Source of the DNA: Sipunculus nudus
Taxonomy: Eukaryota > Annelida > Sipuncula > Golfingiida > Sipunculidae
Direction: 5' to 3'
Length of the DNA: 64,000 bases
NCBI GenBank assembly: GCA_026874595.1
Contig: CM049321.1
Coordinates: 20,554,979-20,618,978 of the forward strand
A model generated the notes under the pieces. The model ran no database searches, was not told where the DNA came from, and saw only the letters and a program-made list of their open reading frames with translations. This document shows positions 26,605 through 38,261 of the stretch, one piece after another. Made by a program: the position numbers and the translations under genes. The stretch's first letter is position 1; every line of letters begins with the position of its first letter.

Positions 26605-28716
26605 TTAACACACATGACTTGAAAAAAAAATACCACCTTAAACTTGTAATTCTTCAGCATAACTTAATTGGCAAGAAAACAAACATCTAGACGGATTAAG
26701 AACGGGTATTGTTAACGGACACAGACAGAGACACAGAAGTATGCTTACATGCAAAACAAATAAAATCATATTTGCTATTACAGCCAACAGATTTCCATGA
26801 GAGATTATTTCCTTGCATGAAAGCGACAGCGCATTTTCCTTTCGACCATCCATCCCACTTGCTGAAGCTCGGTGTTATGCTGCCTGAAAATGTGTCACTC
26901 TTATAATATTTGGGATAGTAAATGCGATAGATTTACGATGATGGTCAATATATAAAATATAAATAATCTTTGAATGTTCTTATTCAAATCACTTGATTAT
27001 ATTATAACCTATACAATAAATGTAATATGCCCGCCGTAACCGTTGATTATGGTGTATAGGCAACACTGTATTCTTTGCTTAAAATACTTTGAATGGGTTC
27101 ATACAGTTTGTTTTATATGACACCAATGCCGCTTCCTCTTGTAAAATAGTAGATTGGTATTGCTATTAATTTGATGATGCAATAATTACTGAACAATATT
27201 TTTATCCCACACAATATAGGAATTCAGGGAGTATTCACCGAAAAAATTGGATATCAGACAACTGGATACAACATTATCTTCTGTAAGGTTTACAAATGTT
27301 TATTAAAAGACTTGGCGTGCTAATTGTACTAAATGAACCTTCCTACAATTAGTACTTACACGTTAGCACAACAGCTTACCGTTGTTTGGGTGTTTAAAAA
27401 CCCAGGAACCTCTCTTAAGCCCAACCCACACTTCTGAACAGTTCTGGGTTTTCAATGCTTCTATCACTATGGTTGCACTGGATATGGAGAGCGTCTTATT
27501 CCTGACCTTGCACAAGTTGTAAGCGCTGAACCAGTCAGTTGGAATACAGTTTATGGTTAAGCATGACCCAGGTGTAGAGCTCAGATTCTTTCTGGTATCG
27601 TTTATACATATTCCATTATTACATCTTGCACATCCTGAAAACAGGAACAGCGAATATCTTTCGAGTATTTGATTTGATGAAGGCGGCGAAGCTTACACTT
27701 TTAGCAGAAATACAGGAAACCTCCACATATATCAGTATGAGAGTTCTTTACTTGAAGTTGTTATTTATGTAGATTAAGGAGATAGTTTGGTGTAATTATT
27801 TTTGTTATTTGTATTAATTTGGTTATAACATAACCTTTGTGTTCACATGCAAAACCTTTCAGTTGACCATAGCAGTCGGTTGCATAAACGGCGCCAGATC
27901 TCACAGAAGCGCAGACTTGACCACTTTGTTCTCTAATCACAGTTTCGTCTGTAATTATTTAATCATAATGACCCAACAAATACTACAAAGCTGATAAAGT
28001 GACTTGTTTAGACTTAAATAAATATCGCTATCTAATATTGCCTTTTAATATTCTCCTATTTCATTAGGTTTGTAATTCTGCTGACCCTTTGACTATCTCA
28101 AAGTGAATTGTTTCCGACACTATCTAACGGTTTCGTCATAACACATTACTTTTCCAAAGGTTTCATTAATCAAATGGTTCTTTTCGTTTACACGACAATG
28201 ACAAGATCATCCTCGTAAGTGGCCTGAATAACTTCTTACGCACTAAATTTGCAAGACTGACCACCCCTAACCGAGAATTCCATACTAATTAATCGATAAC
28301 TGGTGAAATGCATTTAATAGGCTATTTTCCCAGTAAGTGGGCTTTAATATAAAAACCAATCATTAAAAGAAGTTTACTCACATAAATCAGTATCTGTAGT
28401 GTTAGCTAGTTTTGAACGAGTTCGCCTGTACAATTGTCTACACGCGATTATTAGTTATTTCCAAATTTACACATCTTACATATCTAAGATAAAAGAAATC
28501 GCTCACTTGATTCCCGCCCATCAGTCCACTTCCAAGTGTCCATATTGATTAGTTCCAGGCCTAGCCATAGGGATGACAAATTGTATTGATGCATTGCCTC
28601 TATGATTACTTCTTCGTGTTGGCCATTTAGATGTATAGGTAACACAAGCCGTTTCTCCTGACATGCCATGCGAGCATGATGATAATCAGTTGTGTTTCCG
28701 TGAAACCATGCATCAC
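25552..28716 (-). CDS. Gene B: two-CTLD type I membrane receptor-like protein (5' end missing)
   Basis: Six exons on the minus strand, each with AG acceptor and GT donor and compatible phases: 28716-28507 (CTLD1a), 27948-27835 (CTLD1b), 27634-27380 (CTLD2a), 26883-26749 (CTLD2b), 25979-25847 (TM), 25633-25552 (tail and stop). Joined, they give about 308 residues with no stop. The order is CTLD1, CTLD2, a short linker, one hydrophobic helix and a 26-residue tail ending in TAG TAA. The expected topology is type I, with lectin-like domains outside the cell. Neither CTLD has an EPN, QPD or WND motif, so classical calcium-dependent sugar binding is not indicated; the ligand is unknown. The signal-peptide exon should lie upstream (above 28,716) but I could not place it. 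Paralogues A' and E have one. An endocytic or immune recognition role is only an inference from the family. Confidence 0.85.
25847..25979 (-). CDS. Gene B transmembrane exon
   Basis: 133 nt, phase 1 in and phase 2 out. A short linker (KTDNSSNQ) leads into a single hydrophobic helix, LVLVRILWGFTCLSLIFGM, followed by THMALTLKYDICDGSER. The C copy at 39315-39447 conserves length, both splice phases and the LIFGM core. The TM exons at 56548-56732 and 61237-61467 look like more distant relatives. Confidence 0.82.
26530..26601. repeat. (TA)n microsatellite
   Basis: In the gene B CTLD2b-TM intron; counterpart in gene C at 39,999. Confidence 0.95.
26749..26883 (-). CDS. Gene B exon CTLD2b
   Basis: 135 nt, phase 1/1. 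It encodes the second half of CTLD2: SFSKWDGWSKGKCAVAF, GNNLSWKSVGC and KYDFICFA, with the cysteine spacing of a CTLD C-terminus. The donor is GTAAGC after GCAT. Splicing straight to the TM exon restores TAT (Tyr) and keeps the frame open. Confidence 0.84.
27380..27634 (-). CDS. Gene B exon CTLD2a
   Basis: 255 nt, phase 1/1. It begins with a cysteine-rich hinge (CARCNNGICIND), then SCLTINC, DWFSAYNLCKVRNKTLS (the CTLD alpha-helix 1 region) and the core EVWVGLKRGSWVFKHPNN. NDT, NLS, NKT and NCS are possible N-glycosylation sites. Acceptor ttttcag, donor GTAAGC. Confidence 0.88.
27835..27948 (-). CDS. Gene B exon CTLD1b
   Basis: 114 nt, phase 1/1. It supplies the C-terminal cysteines of CTLD1: VCASVRSG, then YATDCYGQLKGFACEHK. 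Only about 14 residues separate WKWTDG (exon 1a) from the first cysteine here, so the long-loop region that binds calcium and sugar in canonical CTLDs is nearly absent. The donor GTTATG is weak but is used in the same phase as the stronger GTAAAG of gene C. Confidence 0.82.
28507..28716 (-). CDS. Gene B exon CTLD1a
   Basis: 210 nt, phase 1 in and phase 1 out. It encodes the first half of a C-type-lectin-like fold: WFHGN, a helix-like stretch beginning YHHARMACQEK, the core SLWLGLELI corresponding to the CTLD WIGL motif, and WKWTDG. The acceptor is ...tccag and the donor is GTGAGC. It is directly comparable to the C copy at 43418-43627. Confidence 0.88.
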
Positions 28717-30569
28717 CTGGACAAAACCATAAAGTATAAGTATAAATACCTGTTTATCCGACCCGTTTCAATGATAGTCACCTTATGTAGGAGCTGAAAG
28801 AAGCAATGTATAGCTGTATTATACCGTCACACATCGGCTCTGTACAGAGGGGAAAGCATTTCAGTGACAATCACATATAAATGTGAAGCGGTATTCAAAC
28901 AGGGTAACCACGGAAAAAAGAATAGTTTTAAGTAACAGTGGACATTTGGTAGTATGGCCCACTTTGGATGTTAGAAAACGTTATTTTGCATGATCCATCA
29001 CCGGTTCAATAGTAACAGGAGCCCTTCATTAACAATTAACATTTAAGTTAAAGGCTCGTCTCCCATCTGTTGGTAAAACACTAAACTCCAAACATCCTGT
29101 CGACATGAAAATGTCGTTTTTTTCCCTTGGAATGTTAAAACACGTGGGATTTTCAAGGTATACCGTAAAAAGACACTGTAAAATAAGAGAGTTTATATAA
29201 CCAGAGCTGAGAATGATCAAAGCCGTACCTGTTTTGATGCAGAGAGAATATCTCAGATCCTATCGTGAATTTCCATTTTGTCTTTGAGGTATGCCGAATA
29301 TACCTATGTCTCTCTGTTGCAATATATTTTGAAGAATATTTTGCAGTGTATATAAACAAAAGTTTCCCCGAGGACATTAAAATATGTGGAGGGGGATAAT
29401 CGTTCTGTTGAAATAGGGAAGAAGCAAGAAAGTTCACAAGTGTAAAGAGGCCGTCGAGTTGACTGTCAACTGCAAAATAGTTTAGGGCCAAAACAATGAC
29501 CAAAATTGACAGTGAGGTGATAAATGGATGTATGGACAAGTTTATAGACGAAGACAGAAAACAAAAGGGATATAGAAGGTGTTTGATGCAGAAGCCGCTA
29601 GACAACTGTTTTTGTTATTAATTTTTTGTCGCTCCCGTGTGTTGATCTCCCTTGACAGGTGGATCGATCACAGCCTCACTATTCTAGTATTCTGACTTCA
29701 AGTCACAGCTATTTGTCACTTGCTTGCATGGATTATACATCCTTGGTAATTTTTTTTGCTTACTGCCGGTGGTCGGAACTTAAATCTGTGTCTTTGTTTG
29801 AATGGGTTGACACATTACAAAAATGACGTTTTACACTTCTCTGCTTGGTATATCTGGGCGTTGTTGTTAGTCAGTCATGGTAATCACTGTGACTAAACCG
29901 ATTTTTGTGACTGATAAAGATGAAACTTTGTTATATGTACAGAATGAATGATGAACTGGTTTATGTTTTTTTCACATGCCAAACATCCGTCTGTGTCAGT
30001 GTTGACAACTGAGGAAACCCAGTTCCTGTCATGACCAATAATATATTCCCTAGAAAAGTATTCCCGGAATCTGTCTTTGGAAACCGTCATCTGTGGTTTA
30101 GGGATGGGAGGGCTAAAAGGCGGGAGAATATGAGTTTTTACCTAAGGTAAGCCTTCTGCAGTCTTCTTGTGAAGACTGTGCCCAACAGTCCTGTTTGATT
30201 CACAAAAGAGTAGGCCTTAAGGGGTTTCTCGGTTTTACAACCCAGTAATATTGATGATATACACCCAGGACTCGCAGGAATAGTACAAGGAGACTTGGTG
30301 ACGCCGGCATTGTAACGAGTAAGCGCTTGTCACGTAGTCCGAAAACTGAATAGAATTTGCAAATGTACATAGAAATCAGATACGCAAGCACATATATAAA
30401 TGGAGGCGGCTACGTCAACAATAAAAAATGAAAAAAATAACATGTTTCTAGGTCACAGCTGCGATGTATAACACGAGCTGTTTGAATGTAAGCAGTTGCA
30501 TTGACGTGAGGCTGTAGATGTCACAATGATGTCCGTTGAGGGTGTCATCCTGTGCCTCGCGAACTTTGT

Positions 30570-31030
30570 TAGTCGTCGTTGGTGAGGTGGTTATGTTCTT
30601 GGGTTCCACTGTTTTGGCTGTGAATTTTGGGGTGCCGTGACCTGGCCTGCTTAGTATCTGTATTTCTAGTACTCATGGCACCCTCGGTGTGAACTTGCAT
30701 GGTTACCGTTTCAGTTTCAACATTTTCTGGCACAGACGAATTTATATGTCTGTGTGTGATGGCCTTCACATCTGTAACATCTGGCTTGGTTACTGCACTC
30801 CCCGCTGTGATAGCCCAATCGGGAACACTTCCCACAAAATTGACCCCTCTGGTCTTAATGGATTGGTAGTTTGGTTCCTGCATTCTGGGCTGCTGTAGTA
30901 GTCTGGAGTAATTGAAGTAACTCAGCTGTAACGGTACTTTCATAGCGACAGGGAGTCTGTGTCTTGCCTGGCTCTCATGACTCATGTTTTCGGCCTTCCT
31001 TGAGTGTCAGGGACGACATAAAGTTTATCC
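30570..31030 (-). pseudogene. Retroelement gag-like zinc-knuckle region, copy 1
   Basis: The minus strand encodes FCGKCSRLGYHSGEC, then RCYRCEGHHTQTYKFVC, two CCHC-like knuckles, preceded by a basic segment, in a frame closed soon after by a stop. The same block recurs at 45,400-45,800 and 58,240-58,620. Zinc knuckles in this context usually belong to nucleic-acid-binding gag or ORF1 proteins of retroelements. The element class is not determined. Confidence 0.5.
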
Positions 31031-31479
31031 CTTGTCTTGGCTGCTCAATTCAATGTAAAATCTGTGAAAGTCAACTTAAATAACTTTTAAAGACGTATCA
31101 GGTATATTGAAGTGAATACCCTCAATGACGTAAATGACGTCTGGGGAACCGATAATTCCGATTGTATTGTAAACATTAACTCACGACTAAAATAATTTTG
31201 AGTGACGGATAAAAATTGTACGGCTTGATGAATGTTATCACTTTGGCACATGCCATTTTTCAGAGAAACATATGTGTGCATTATGTGCTTTTGTTTTGGG
31301 GGTGTATTAGGCATTTTTTTTTGTAAATGCTGGACCCCCTCAACGAATGATGTAATTACATTTTATGAACTGGTTTAGACGGTCCGGTATTAGGATGGGC
31401 CGAGCTACCTTACTAAGCTATTTAAAGTACCATACATACGACATCATATACGTTAAACTAAGTATTCGAATGAATATTA

Positions 31480-32360
31480 TTACAAAATGTTACTTGACAG
31501 TAGCATTAAGGACCCAATTATTTTCACAAAGCTTAACATCAGCCGAAAATATATGTTTCCCTTCATACTGTATCTAGTAGATATTCATGTTGTATCAGTG
31601 GGGTGCTTTTATATCCATTAAAGACAGCCTCGTTTGCATTCATCTTTGCGTAATTTTCCCAGGAGGAGGAACATGATAATATATATTTATTGTGCGTCTT
31701 CTTATATTGCAGTCTTATTAATCATTATGTGTAACTCCCCTTAATGGAAACTGATTAACTTATTTTTAGAATAGATGCTGGTCTTTTCCGTGGTTTTACT
31801 AATTGGATATATCTTTGTTATAATACAAAAACACTGTTGATGGATAATTAAAACCACTTATTTATGTACACGTTTTATTCATATAAGATTATCTAAACCA
31901 AATCCCACAAATAGGGGGCATCAATATATATAGACTGGGGGAGGGAAACATATCTGAAGCTTTTTTGGTAGAAATCAATCCTTTAATATATAATGACAGA
32001 AGGCATTTTTCATATATAAATATATAAAGCTTACATATGCCGCATGATTTACATTAAGAACATTTTGAAATAGAGATATTGCAAAATACAACCAAACACT
32101 TTCGGAAATGGGGTTCTTGCACCTATACCAATAGATTGTTCATCTACTAATCTGGTCTGTGATATTAGCCATTACGGCCATGCAGTAACTGTGGTACCTT
32201 AGGGCATTAGTATGATGTTAGTTTGTCTCGAACAGAACAAGTGTTCTACTTATTAAACATCCAATTCCACTTAATCAAATGTACCTGAACGATTGGGAAT
32301 ATTTTTTTTTGTTTCAAATTAGTTTCCCCGTACACATACATGCTTGATTTCACGACATCA
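31480..32360. repeat. Intergenic block shared four times (copy 2)
   Basis: Part of unit Y, matching 46,190-47,170 closely and 13,960-14,960 more loosely. No coding potential seen. Confidence 0.65.
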
Positions 32361-32588
32361 GTGTAACTTCCATGCAATTACCAATAAAATAATTGATCTG
32401 AGAGGTAATATCACCATTATTCTCGGTTCTGATCGTGTGGTTATGTGATTGTTCCGCTTTAGGACTACTGGTATTAAACATATAGCAGTACTTTCACAAA
32501 TATCAGGTACAAAACAGGCACTAAACGTGCTCATAAAGGCGACATCTTGCGAAAGACTGAAGGACCAAAGTGAGCCAAATAATAGAAA

Positions 32589-32589
<1 letters not shown>

Positions 32590-32643
<54 letters not shown>

Positions 32644-32662
32644 TATTTATATATATATATAT
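32590..32662. repeat. (TA)n microsatellite
   Basis: Compound TA tract with an ACATATATTTAT interruption; counterpart at 47,401 has about 10 units. Confidence 0.95.
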
Positions 32663-32953
32663 GATTGTTTTTACTTTCCAACACAATAGAATTGGAATTT
32701 AAACATCTTAACGTTTACATGTAGATAACACAAGTCAAATAGATAATAATGATCAATATATAATATTATAACATATAACTAATATTAGATAACGCATATG
32801 TTTTATCATTGTAAAAGATACTCTACATTGTACGAACAATAACACATATCTTAATACATCTTGGGTAATATAACATAGGCCAAATTGGTTGATTCAAAAC
32901 TGCTATATCAAAAAAGCGGTTTATATTAAAGATTATAAGTGATAATGACCCAT

Positions 32954-32954
32954 G

Positions 32955-33010
<56 letters not shown>
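32954..33010. repeat. (TA)n microsatellite
   Basis: Counterpart at 47,612. Confidence 0.95.
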
Positions 33011-33011
<1 letters not shown>

Positions 33012-33429
33012 TTCACCTCTGCCTAGTTTTTGATATGGAATATTGAAAACCCATATACATACCATGTGTTACTGAAAAGATGGCTTCATTATATATTGTG
33101 ACTCTGGTAAGAAGTTTTGTATTGATACAATTGTTGATCGGGAATAATAATATTCAAAGTAGTATGTAAAATTTAAAAACAAAAGCATATCATCAGTTTT
33201 ATGACCAACATGTCTGTAATTGTTGAAGAATTCCAATGTTGTTCTAATTTTAAATGTAAATATGCTAGGTTAAGTTATGCAAAGATATGTTTATGAGTTT
33301 TCAGAGAGCTTAAAAGCACATTATATTGATTACATAGAAAACGAAGACATTAATGGTTAGACAAAGCATACACATATAACTGTAAAATGATATTCGAGGT
33401 TACTGCACATGTGCATAATCATTTTCAAA

Positions 33430-34562
33430 ACAGAGAAAATTATATTTCCTGTCGCACTCCACAACCTTTTATGGGCGTTTCCTTTCTCGTCCAAAAACAA
33501 TGGCGCACTTTCCTTTCAAATTGCCTACTACTTCATAGAAGCTCGGCACCACTTTAATTATCAATCACTTTTTATTTGTATGTTGAATACAAATTTTATT
33601 TGAATTTACATATTCCAAAAATGTATGACTTTATTGTATCTGTAGTATAAAAAACACATTCACGTTAATAATTGTGTAAAATCCTAAAAATCATATCATG
33701 TATATCAAAGATACACAATGATAGTATATTTTGAGAAAAAGAAAAGTAAGGTGGATCAGGTGTATATGTAATAACCTATCGCATGTATACATATATCTAT
33801 GTTATGTATAATGACCTATGACACAGTTTCTACACAATATTACTATTGCAATTATACTGTTATCATAACAGTGTAATGAGTAAGGAATAAATGAATTATA
33901 AGCGGACTCATAATGACGGAATCAATTTTCATTAACAATTTTTAACTTAGTCGATAGATAAATAATACCTATAACGCGGATGATAACATTCCCAGGCTCT
34001 TTCTAAAGACCAACCCCTTCCACATCAGTATGCCTGTTTCATAGCATCTGTTATTTATGCTAAACTTGACTCTCCTGATTGTTTGCCTTTCACGGGTTTT
34101 GGGCCCTATACAAACCGGATGGAGTGCAATTTAAAGATACACAGGTTTCTGCATTAAGCGTTCCGTGATCGTCTATATCTATCATACATAATTTTTATTA
34201 CCATCTGAACAACCTAAAGTATAAAAATATGAGTACTCTTCAGTATGGGGGTTCGCGCGCCTTTCAACAGGCGTAAACACAGTTCAATCATTGTTAATAT
34301 ATTCTATAGCAATAATATTAATATATTCATACAACTTAAAGCATACACATATGGGTATTCTCCTGTATGATGGTACACGCGTTTTTTTTTTGCACAAGTG
34401 TAAACATCGTTCAATTATGGTTAATATATTCTTAAGCAATAATATCATCGAAGTAGCATATCATTTAATATCATCTTTTTGTATACCTATTGTTGTTCGT
34501 ATATTTGAGATGCATTAAAAAATGTATATTTTTCACCTTTGCTTTCAATTGTGAATTCATCT
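33430..34562 (-). pseudogene. Gene H: truncated CTLD receptor copy at the duplication junction
   Basis: Three recognisable pieces: CTLD2b-like at about 33565-33430 (PSFYEVVGNLKGKCAIVFG, then a stop, then ECDRKYNFLCF), CTLD2a start at about 34213-34050 (acceptor tttag, then CSDGNK with a cysteine lost and early frameshift), and the last part of CTLD1b at 34562-34500. The CTLD1b exon is cut at about 34,563, where sequence matching 22,717 onward begins. H is the counterpart of gene E in the duplicated unit. Confidence 0.62.
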
Positions 34563-34933
34563 AGATCTTTGAATCCAATATGGGTGGCAGGCAAATATTT
34601 GTTTAATTATTTCGCAGTAACCTCTTAGATAATGGTTTGAATTTTCTGAAAAATTGTCTCTGTTAATTATTTGTGGTTTTAAATTTCAGACCAATCTGAT
34701 ATCCAATATGGCTCAGGGCTGCCATTGGGAGGAATGTCGGCCGCGGGGCATTAATTTAGAACCTTTACGGTTCTAAACCTCTAGTTCACTCATGTTTATG
34801 AAGCTTTTGAATAATTGTTTGCTTACAGGGATTCAGGCTGATCTTCTCTAATGCCAATAGGTACAGTTGATAAAGAAACAGACTGATGGGCTTGGTCCAC
34901 TGCTGAGGATGTGAATGCAGGTAAATGCAGGTA

Positions 34934-34956
34934 CCCCCCCCCCCCCCCCCCCCCCC
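34934..34956. repeat. C23 homopolymer
   Basis: The matching site at 23,080-23,093 has 14 C. Other G runs: 20,642-20,657 (16), 20,771-20,785 (15), 45,273-45,287 (15). Confidence 0.95.
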
Positions 34957-36317
34957 ACTACCAGTGAACTGACTTTTCTGTCTATTCATGATCCATTCTT
35001 GTTATATATACATCGAACTAGCATGGCTATTCATACATCCCTTTATACATATATCTAATATATATTTGTGTGTTTGTGTGTGCCTGTTTTCATTACCATT
35101 ATTATACATGGATGTGTCTTTGTGTTGCCAGACTGTTTACTTGTACGGTAGCCATGGAATGAGAAGTTTGAGATTTGTTACAGGAACTCTTTTATCCGGT
35201 TGGGATGAAGAGTTGAAACGATAACCTGAAATGAAAGCGAAATCTCTATCTTAAGTCATCAAAATATAACTACTAAAACAAGTTAAGTAAACACAGTGAA
35301 AATAAAAAAATAAGATAATCCTTCATGCTTTTGTTTACATAATTAGACCGAAGCATCATTTCTGTTGAAAGGGCTCAAGGTGTGAGGAAATTGTCAAAGA
35401 CAATTTTGTTGGAAGGGTTTATTTCTATTATTTGTGTACTCTACGTGTTTCTCCTTAGCAGGATTGTATGTACAAGGACAGCACCATAAGTATCAAACGT
35501 TCCCAAACAAGCGTGTATCTTTTATTAGACACGCAAAGCATAACCAGTATCATTTCCCACGGAGAATGTATCCGTCAATTACAGTTGATTATTACTGAAA
35601 TTTATATTACAATGTAATATTAAAAATAACCGTTTCTTTGTAACCTTGCTTTGCTCCGATTAAAAAAATACCCCTATTCATATCATGGTGATACCAAAAC
35701 CATTGTTGTTGTAATGATTACTTAGAAGTCGGGTAACAGCATTATCGGGAGTTAATTGTAATCGAAATGGCTGTTCAACTGGACAGTTATTAAGTGATTG
35801 TCGAATTAGATGCTTATGTTATTCTGGTAGCAAGTTATATAATAAACTTAACTATGTGTTATGAGTAACCGGATTATGTGAATAAAAATAACTTATTTAA
35901 TGTCAGGATGTGTGAGCATTTATATTGCGCGTATGTGACTAAGGATTGATCCGAGTTGTGCGGAGTTGAATAAAAGATATTTAGATATTTTAAAGGAAAC
36001 GTGATGATTTCCTCTGACATCAGCGCTTTAGATTAGCAAAGCGGAGAACCCATTGATACGAAACACTAACAATGCCAACCACTAATTGGGTAATTGTTTA
36101 AACATCCTCCTTTCTAGAGGAGATAAATACAAATACGTTTCACTTATTTTAAGCATAAATTTCAAGGGCATATCGTTTGAAGTATTAACTATTGCCATGT
36201 AATGTCCAAGCACTATGGGTAGTCCAGCAGCCTATGGTGAATGGGTGTTTATATTATATAATTAGGCCCCATGAGATTTTGTATTCTTTTTACCAAAATC
36301 GCAAATATCTTGTTATT

Positions 36318-36395
36318 ATGAACACGTGCATGTTTATGTACACTATGCTCCTTCTTCCAAATCTGCTCACTAGTCGTTCTTTCCTTGTCATAAAG
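36318..36395 (+). CDS. Candidate plus-strand signal-peptide exon (copy 2)
   Basis: Same 26-codon frame as 24377-24454 (MNTCMFMYTMLLLPNLLTS), with six substitutions, no indel and donor GTAGGT. Preservation of frame across 78 nt is weak evidence because the surrounding duplication is also well conserved. Confidence 0.28.
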
Positions 36396-36711
36396 GTAGG
36401 TAGAATATATTAATAATATGGCTCACGTAAACCCCATCCAATCTACAGCCGTTTTCAGTACATCATCAAAAGGTGAAGCCTGCCTCAGATTTCACGGAAT
36501 CAATGTTCTATGGAATGATAGAACTTGCACCATAGTAATAGAATAATTGGTACACACATGTAAGTAGAAAAACCGGACGTTTTTAATCGCGTTTGTAATC
36601 GCCAAGTGATCACTGGAAGCACCTCCCCCTATGCCTGCAACTAAACAAAGGTAATGGACCGATTATGGAGGATAAGCCCCTGGGAATATGGTAAAGATAA
36701 AAAACACATTA

Positions 36712-38261
36712 CCGTATTTCCTTGAATAGACGCCCGGGCGTTTATTTTTTTCAAAACCTGCTTTGACCCGGCGTCGAAACAAGGCCGGCTTCTATTTAAG
36801 GCCAGCGGTTATTAAAAATTTACATAATCAGGCTCATCAGACACAATAAAAATAGAACAGGTCGAAACAATAAACGTACCGGTCACTACTTAAGAACAAA
36901 AGTGAAAACATCGCCGGTACACGGATTGTGTTTACGAAATGTCCTTAGATGCCATAAGAATATGGTACACGCGCAATCTCCACAATCACGCACCATAATA
37001 AGAATTAACGGGGAATCACAGCGAGAGATTGCAGTTGTCCACAAGAATCTGTCCGCGCGGGCCTCTCAAATCCATTAACCCAGGTGTTTCATGTGGCTGT
37101 TCCATCTATTTTACACTGCTTGTTGTTGGCAACATTGTTTCCCTTTTAACACGGGTAGCTCTTCCAGGAACTGTTCTCCGCGTACAACTGGTGACACTGG
37201 TTCCATCGAAATACGGGGGGTTGGTACTTGAAAAGACACAGCCTAATTCATTTCATGAAACTTTCTTCCAGTCAAATATTCAACTGATTCAGCTCAACAC
37301 AGCGTATTCAAGCGTTTCTGACCTGGTTTAAACTGAACTCGGGTGGCTCTTCCATTAACTGTGTTCCAAGGACGACTGGTAATTTTGGTTCCATCGTAAA
37401 ACGGGGGGCTGGTACGGATGACGGCACCTCGTAATTCGTTTTCATGACCGTTTTGGACCGATTCAGCTTGACACAGCGCATTGAAGCGTTTCCGACGTGG
37501 TGTATACCTGTATGTGACATTTACTGCCGGGAATATTTCTGAATATATTGTTGTGGACAAGAGTTAATACTATTTTCAACTTTAAAGTTTATCTTAGAAG
37601 CGTGGTTTTGGTAACATTTGGGACGCACTTAAAAGCGCTTAAAAAATGAACGCATGGAGCGTAATTTGGCTTGACAGTAGCTACAAATTGTACCGCTTGA
37701 CACCATTATTTAGTGTCTTCATGCTACACAAGTAATATGTGCCAAAACGTATTTGAACAGTTCTGTTTAACTATCCGTGAAGTATACTTTCACTGTACCA
37801 AGTTGAACTGCTTGTCACAGGCAGTACTATTTTTATCTAGCTTGAAAGCAGTGATAGTGTTAGCTTCCCGCTGCTGACGTGTTTCTGTAGCGTTTATTAG
37901 GATGGGGGAACGGCTTTAATCATAAATGACGAATCCTGAATATTTGGTGTGACTCATGCATGGAAACGAGCATTCACGCAAGATAAAAGAAATATTTACA
38001 AAAGAATTAAATATTTTATCAATAAAACACAAACCGAAATTCATACAACATTCTATGGTCAATTTGACCAGTAAATGCATCAAATTAAGGGGAAGAGATA
38101 AGACTTCTGGCGGCAAACATGGAAACTACTCTGAAACAAGCCCTTTGAACGAGACCGGCGTCTATTTAAGACCGGCGTTTATTTTTCTGGGACACTGTTT
38201 CGCCCCGGCGACTAAACATGGCAGGCAATTATTTAAGGCCCGGCGTCTGATCAAGATAATA
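36712..38261. mobile_element. 1.55-kb inverted-repeat insertion, only in the C unit
   Basis: The empty site is seen at about 24,772 (cattacctgtatatgcatt). Here it is split by sequence starting accgtatttccttgaatagacgcc and ending ggcgtctgatcaagataatactgta, imperfect inverted repeats of about 30 bp, with GC-rich subterminal 'ggcgtctatttaagaccggcg' blocks at both ends. Inside are two roughly 180-bp tandem segments (about 37,140-37,330 and 37,331-37,510). It resembles a non-autonomous DNA transposon; no transposase recognised. Confidence 0.78.

Larger units (their letters stand above)
22716..34563. repeat. Large direct duplication unit Y, copy 1 (genes B and H)
   Basis: Colinear with 34,566-49,600. 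Anchors: 22,716/34,566, 24,377/36,318, 25,633/39,079, 27,634/41,077, 28,716/43,627, 29,632/44,570, 31,500/46,200, 33,440/48,600, 34,155/49,355. Differences include a 90-bp indel near 23,800, the 1.55-kb insertion in copy 2 and the intronic array in gene C. Confidence 0.88.

Noticed and set aside
29153-29605. 150-codon minus-strand frame as the missing gene B 5' exon
   Set aside because: Hydrophobic but not preserved in the matching part of the C unit, no convincing phase-1 donor, unlike the signal exons of A' and E.
37029-37331. 100-codon plus-strand frame in the 1.55-kb insertion
   Set aside because: It lies over internal tandem segments that are also open on the minus strand; no domain recognised and no conservation test possible here.
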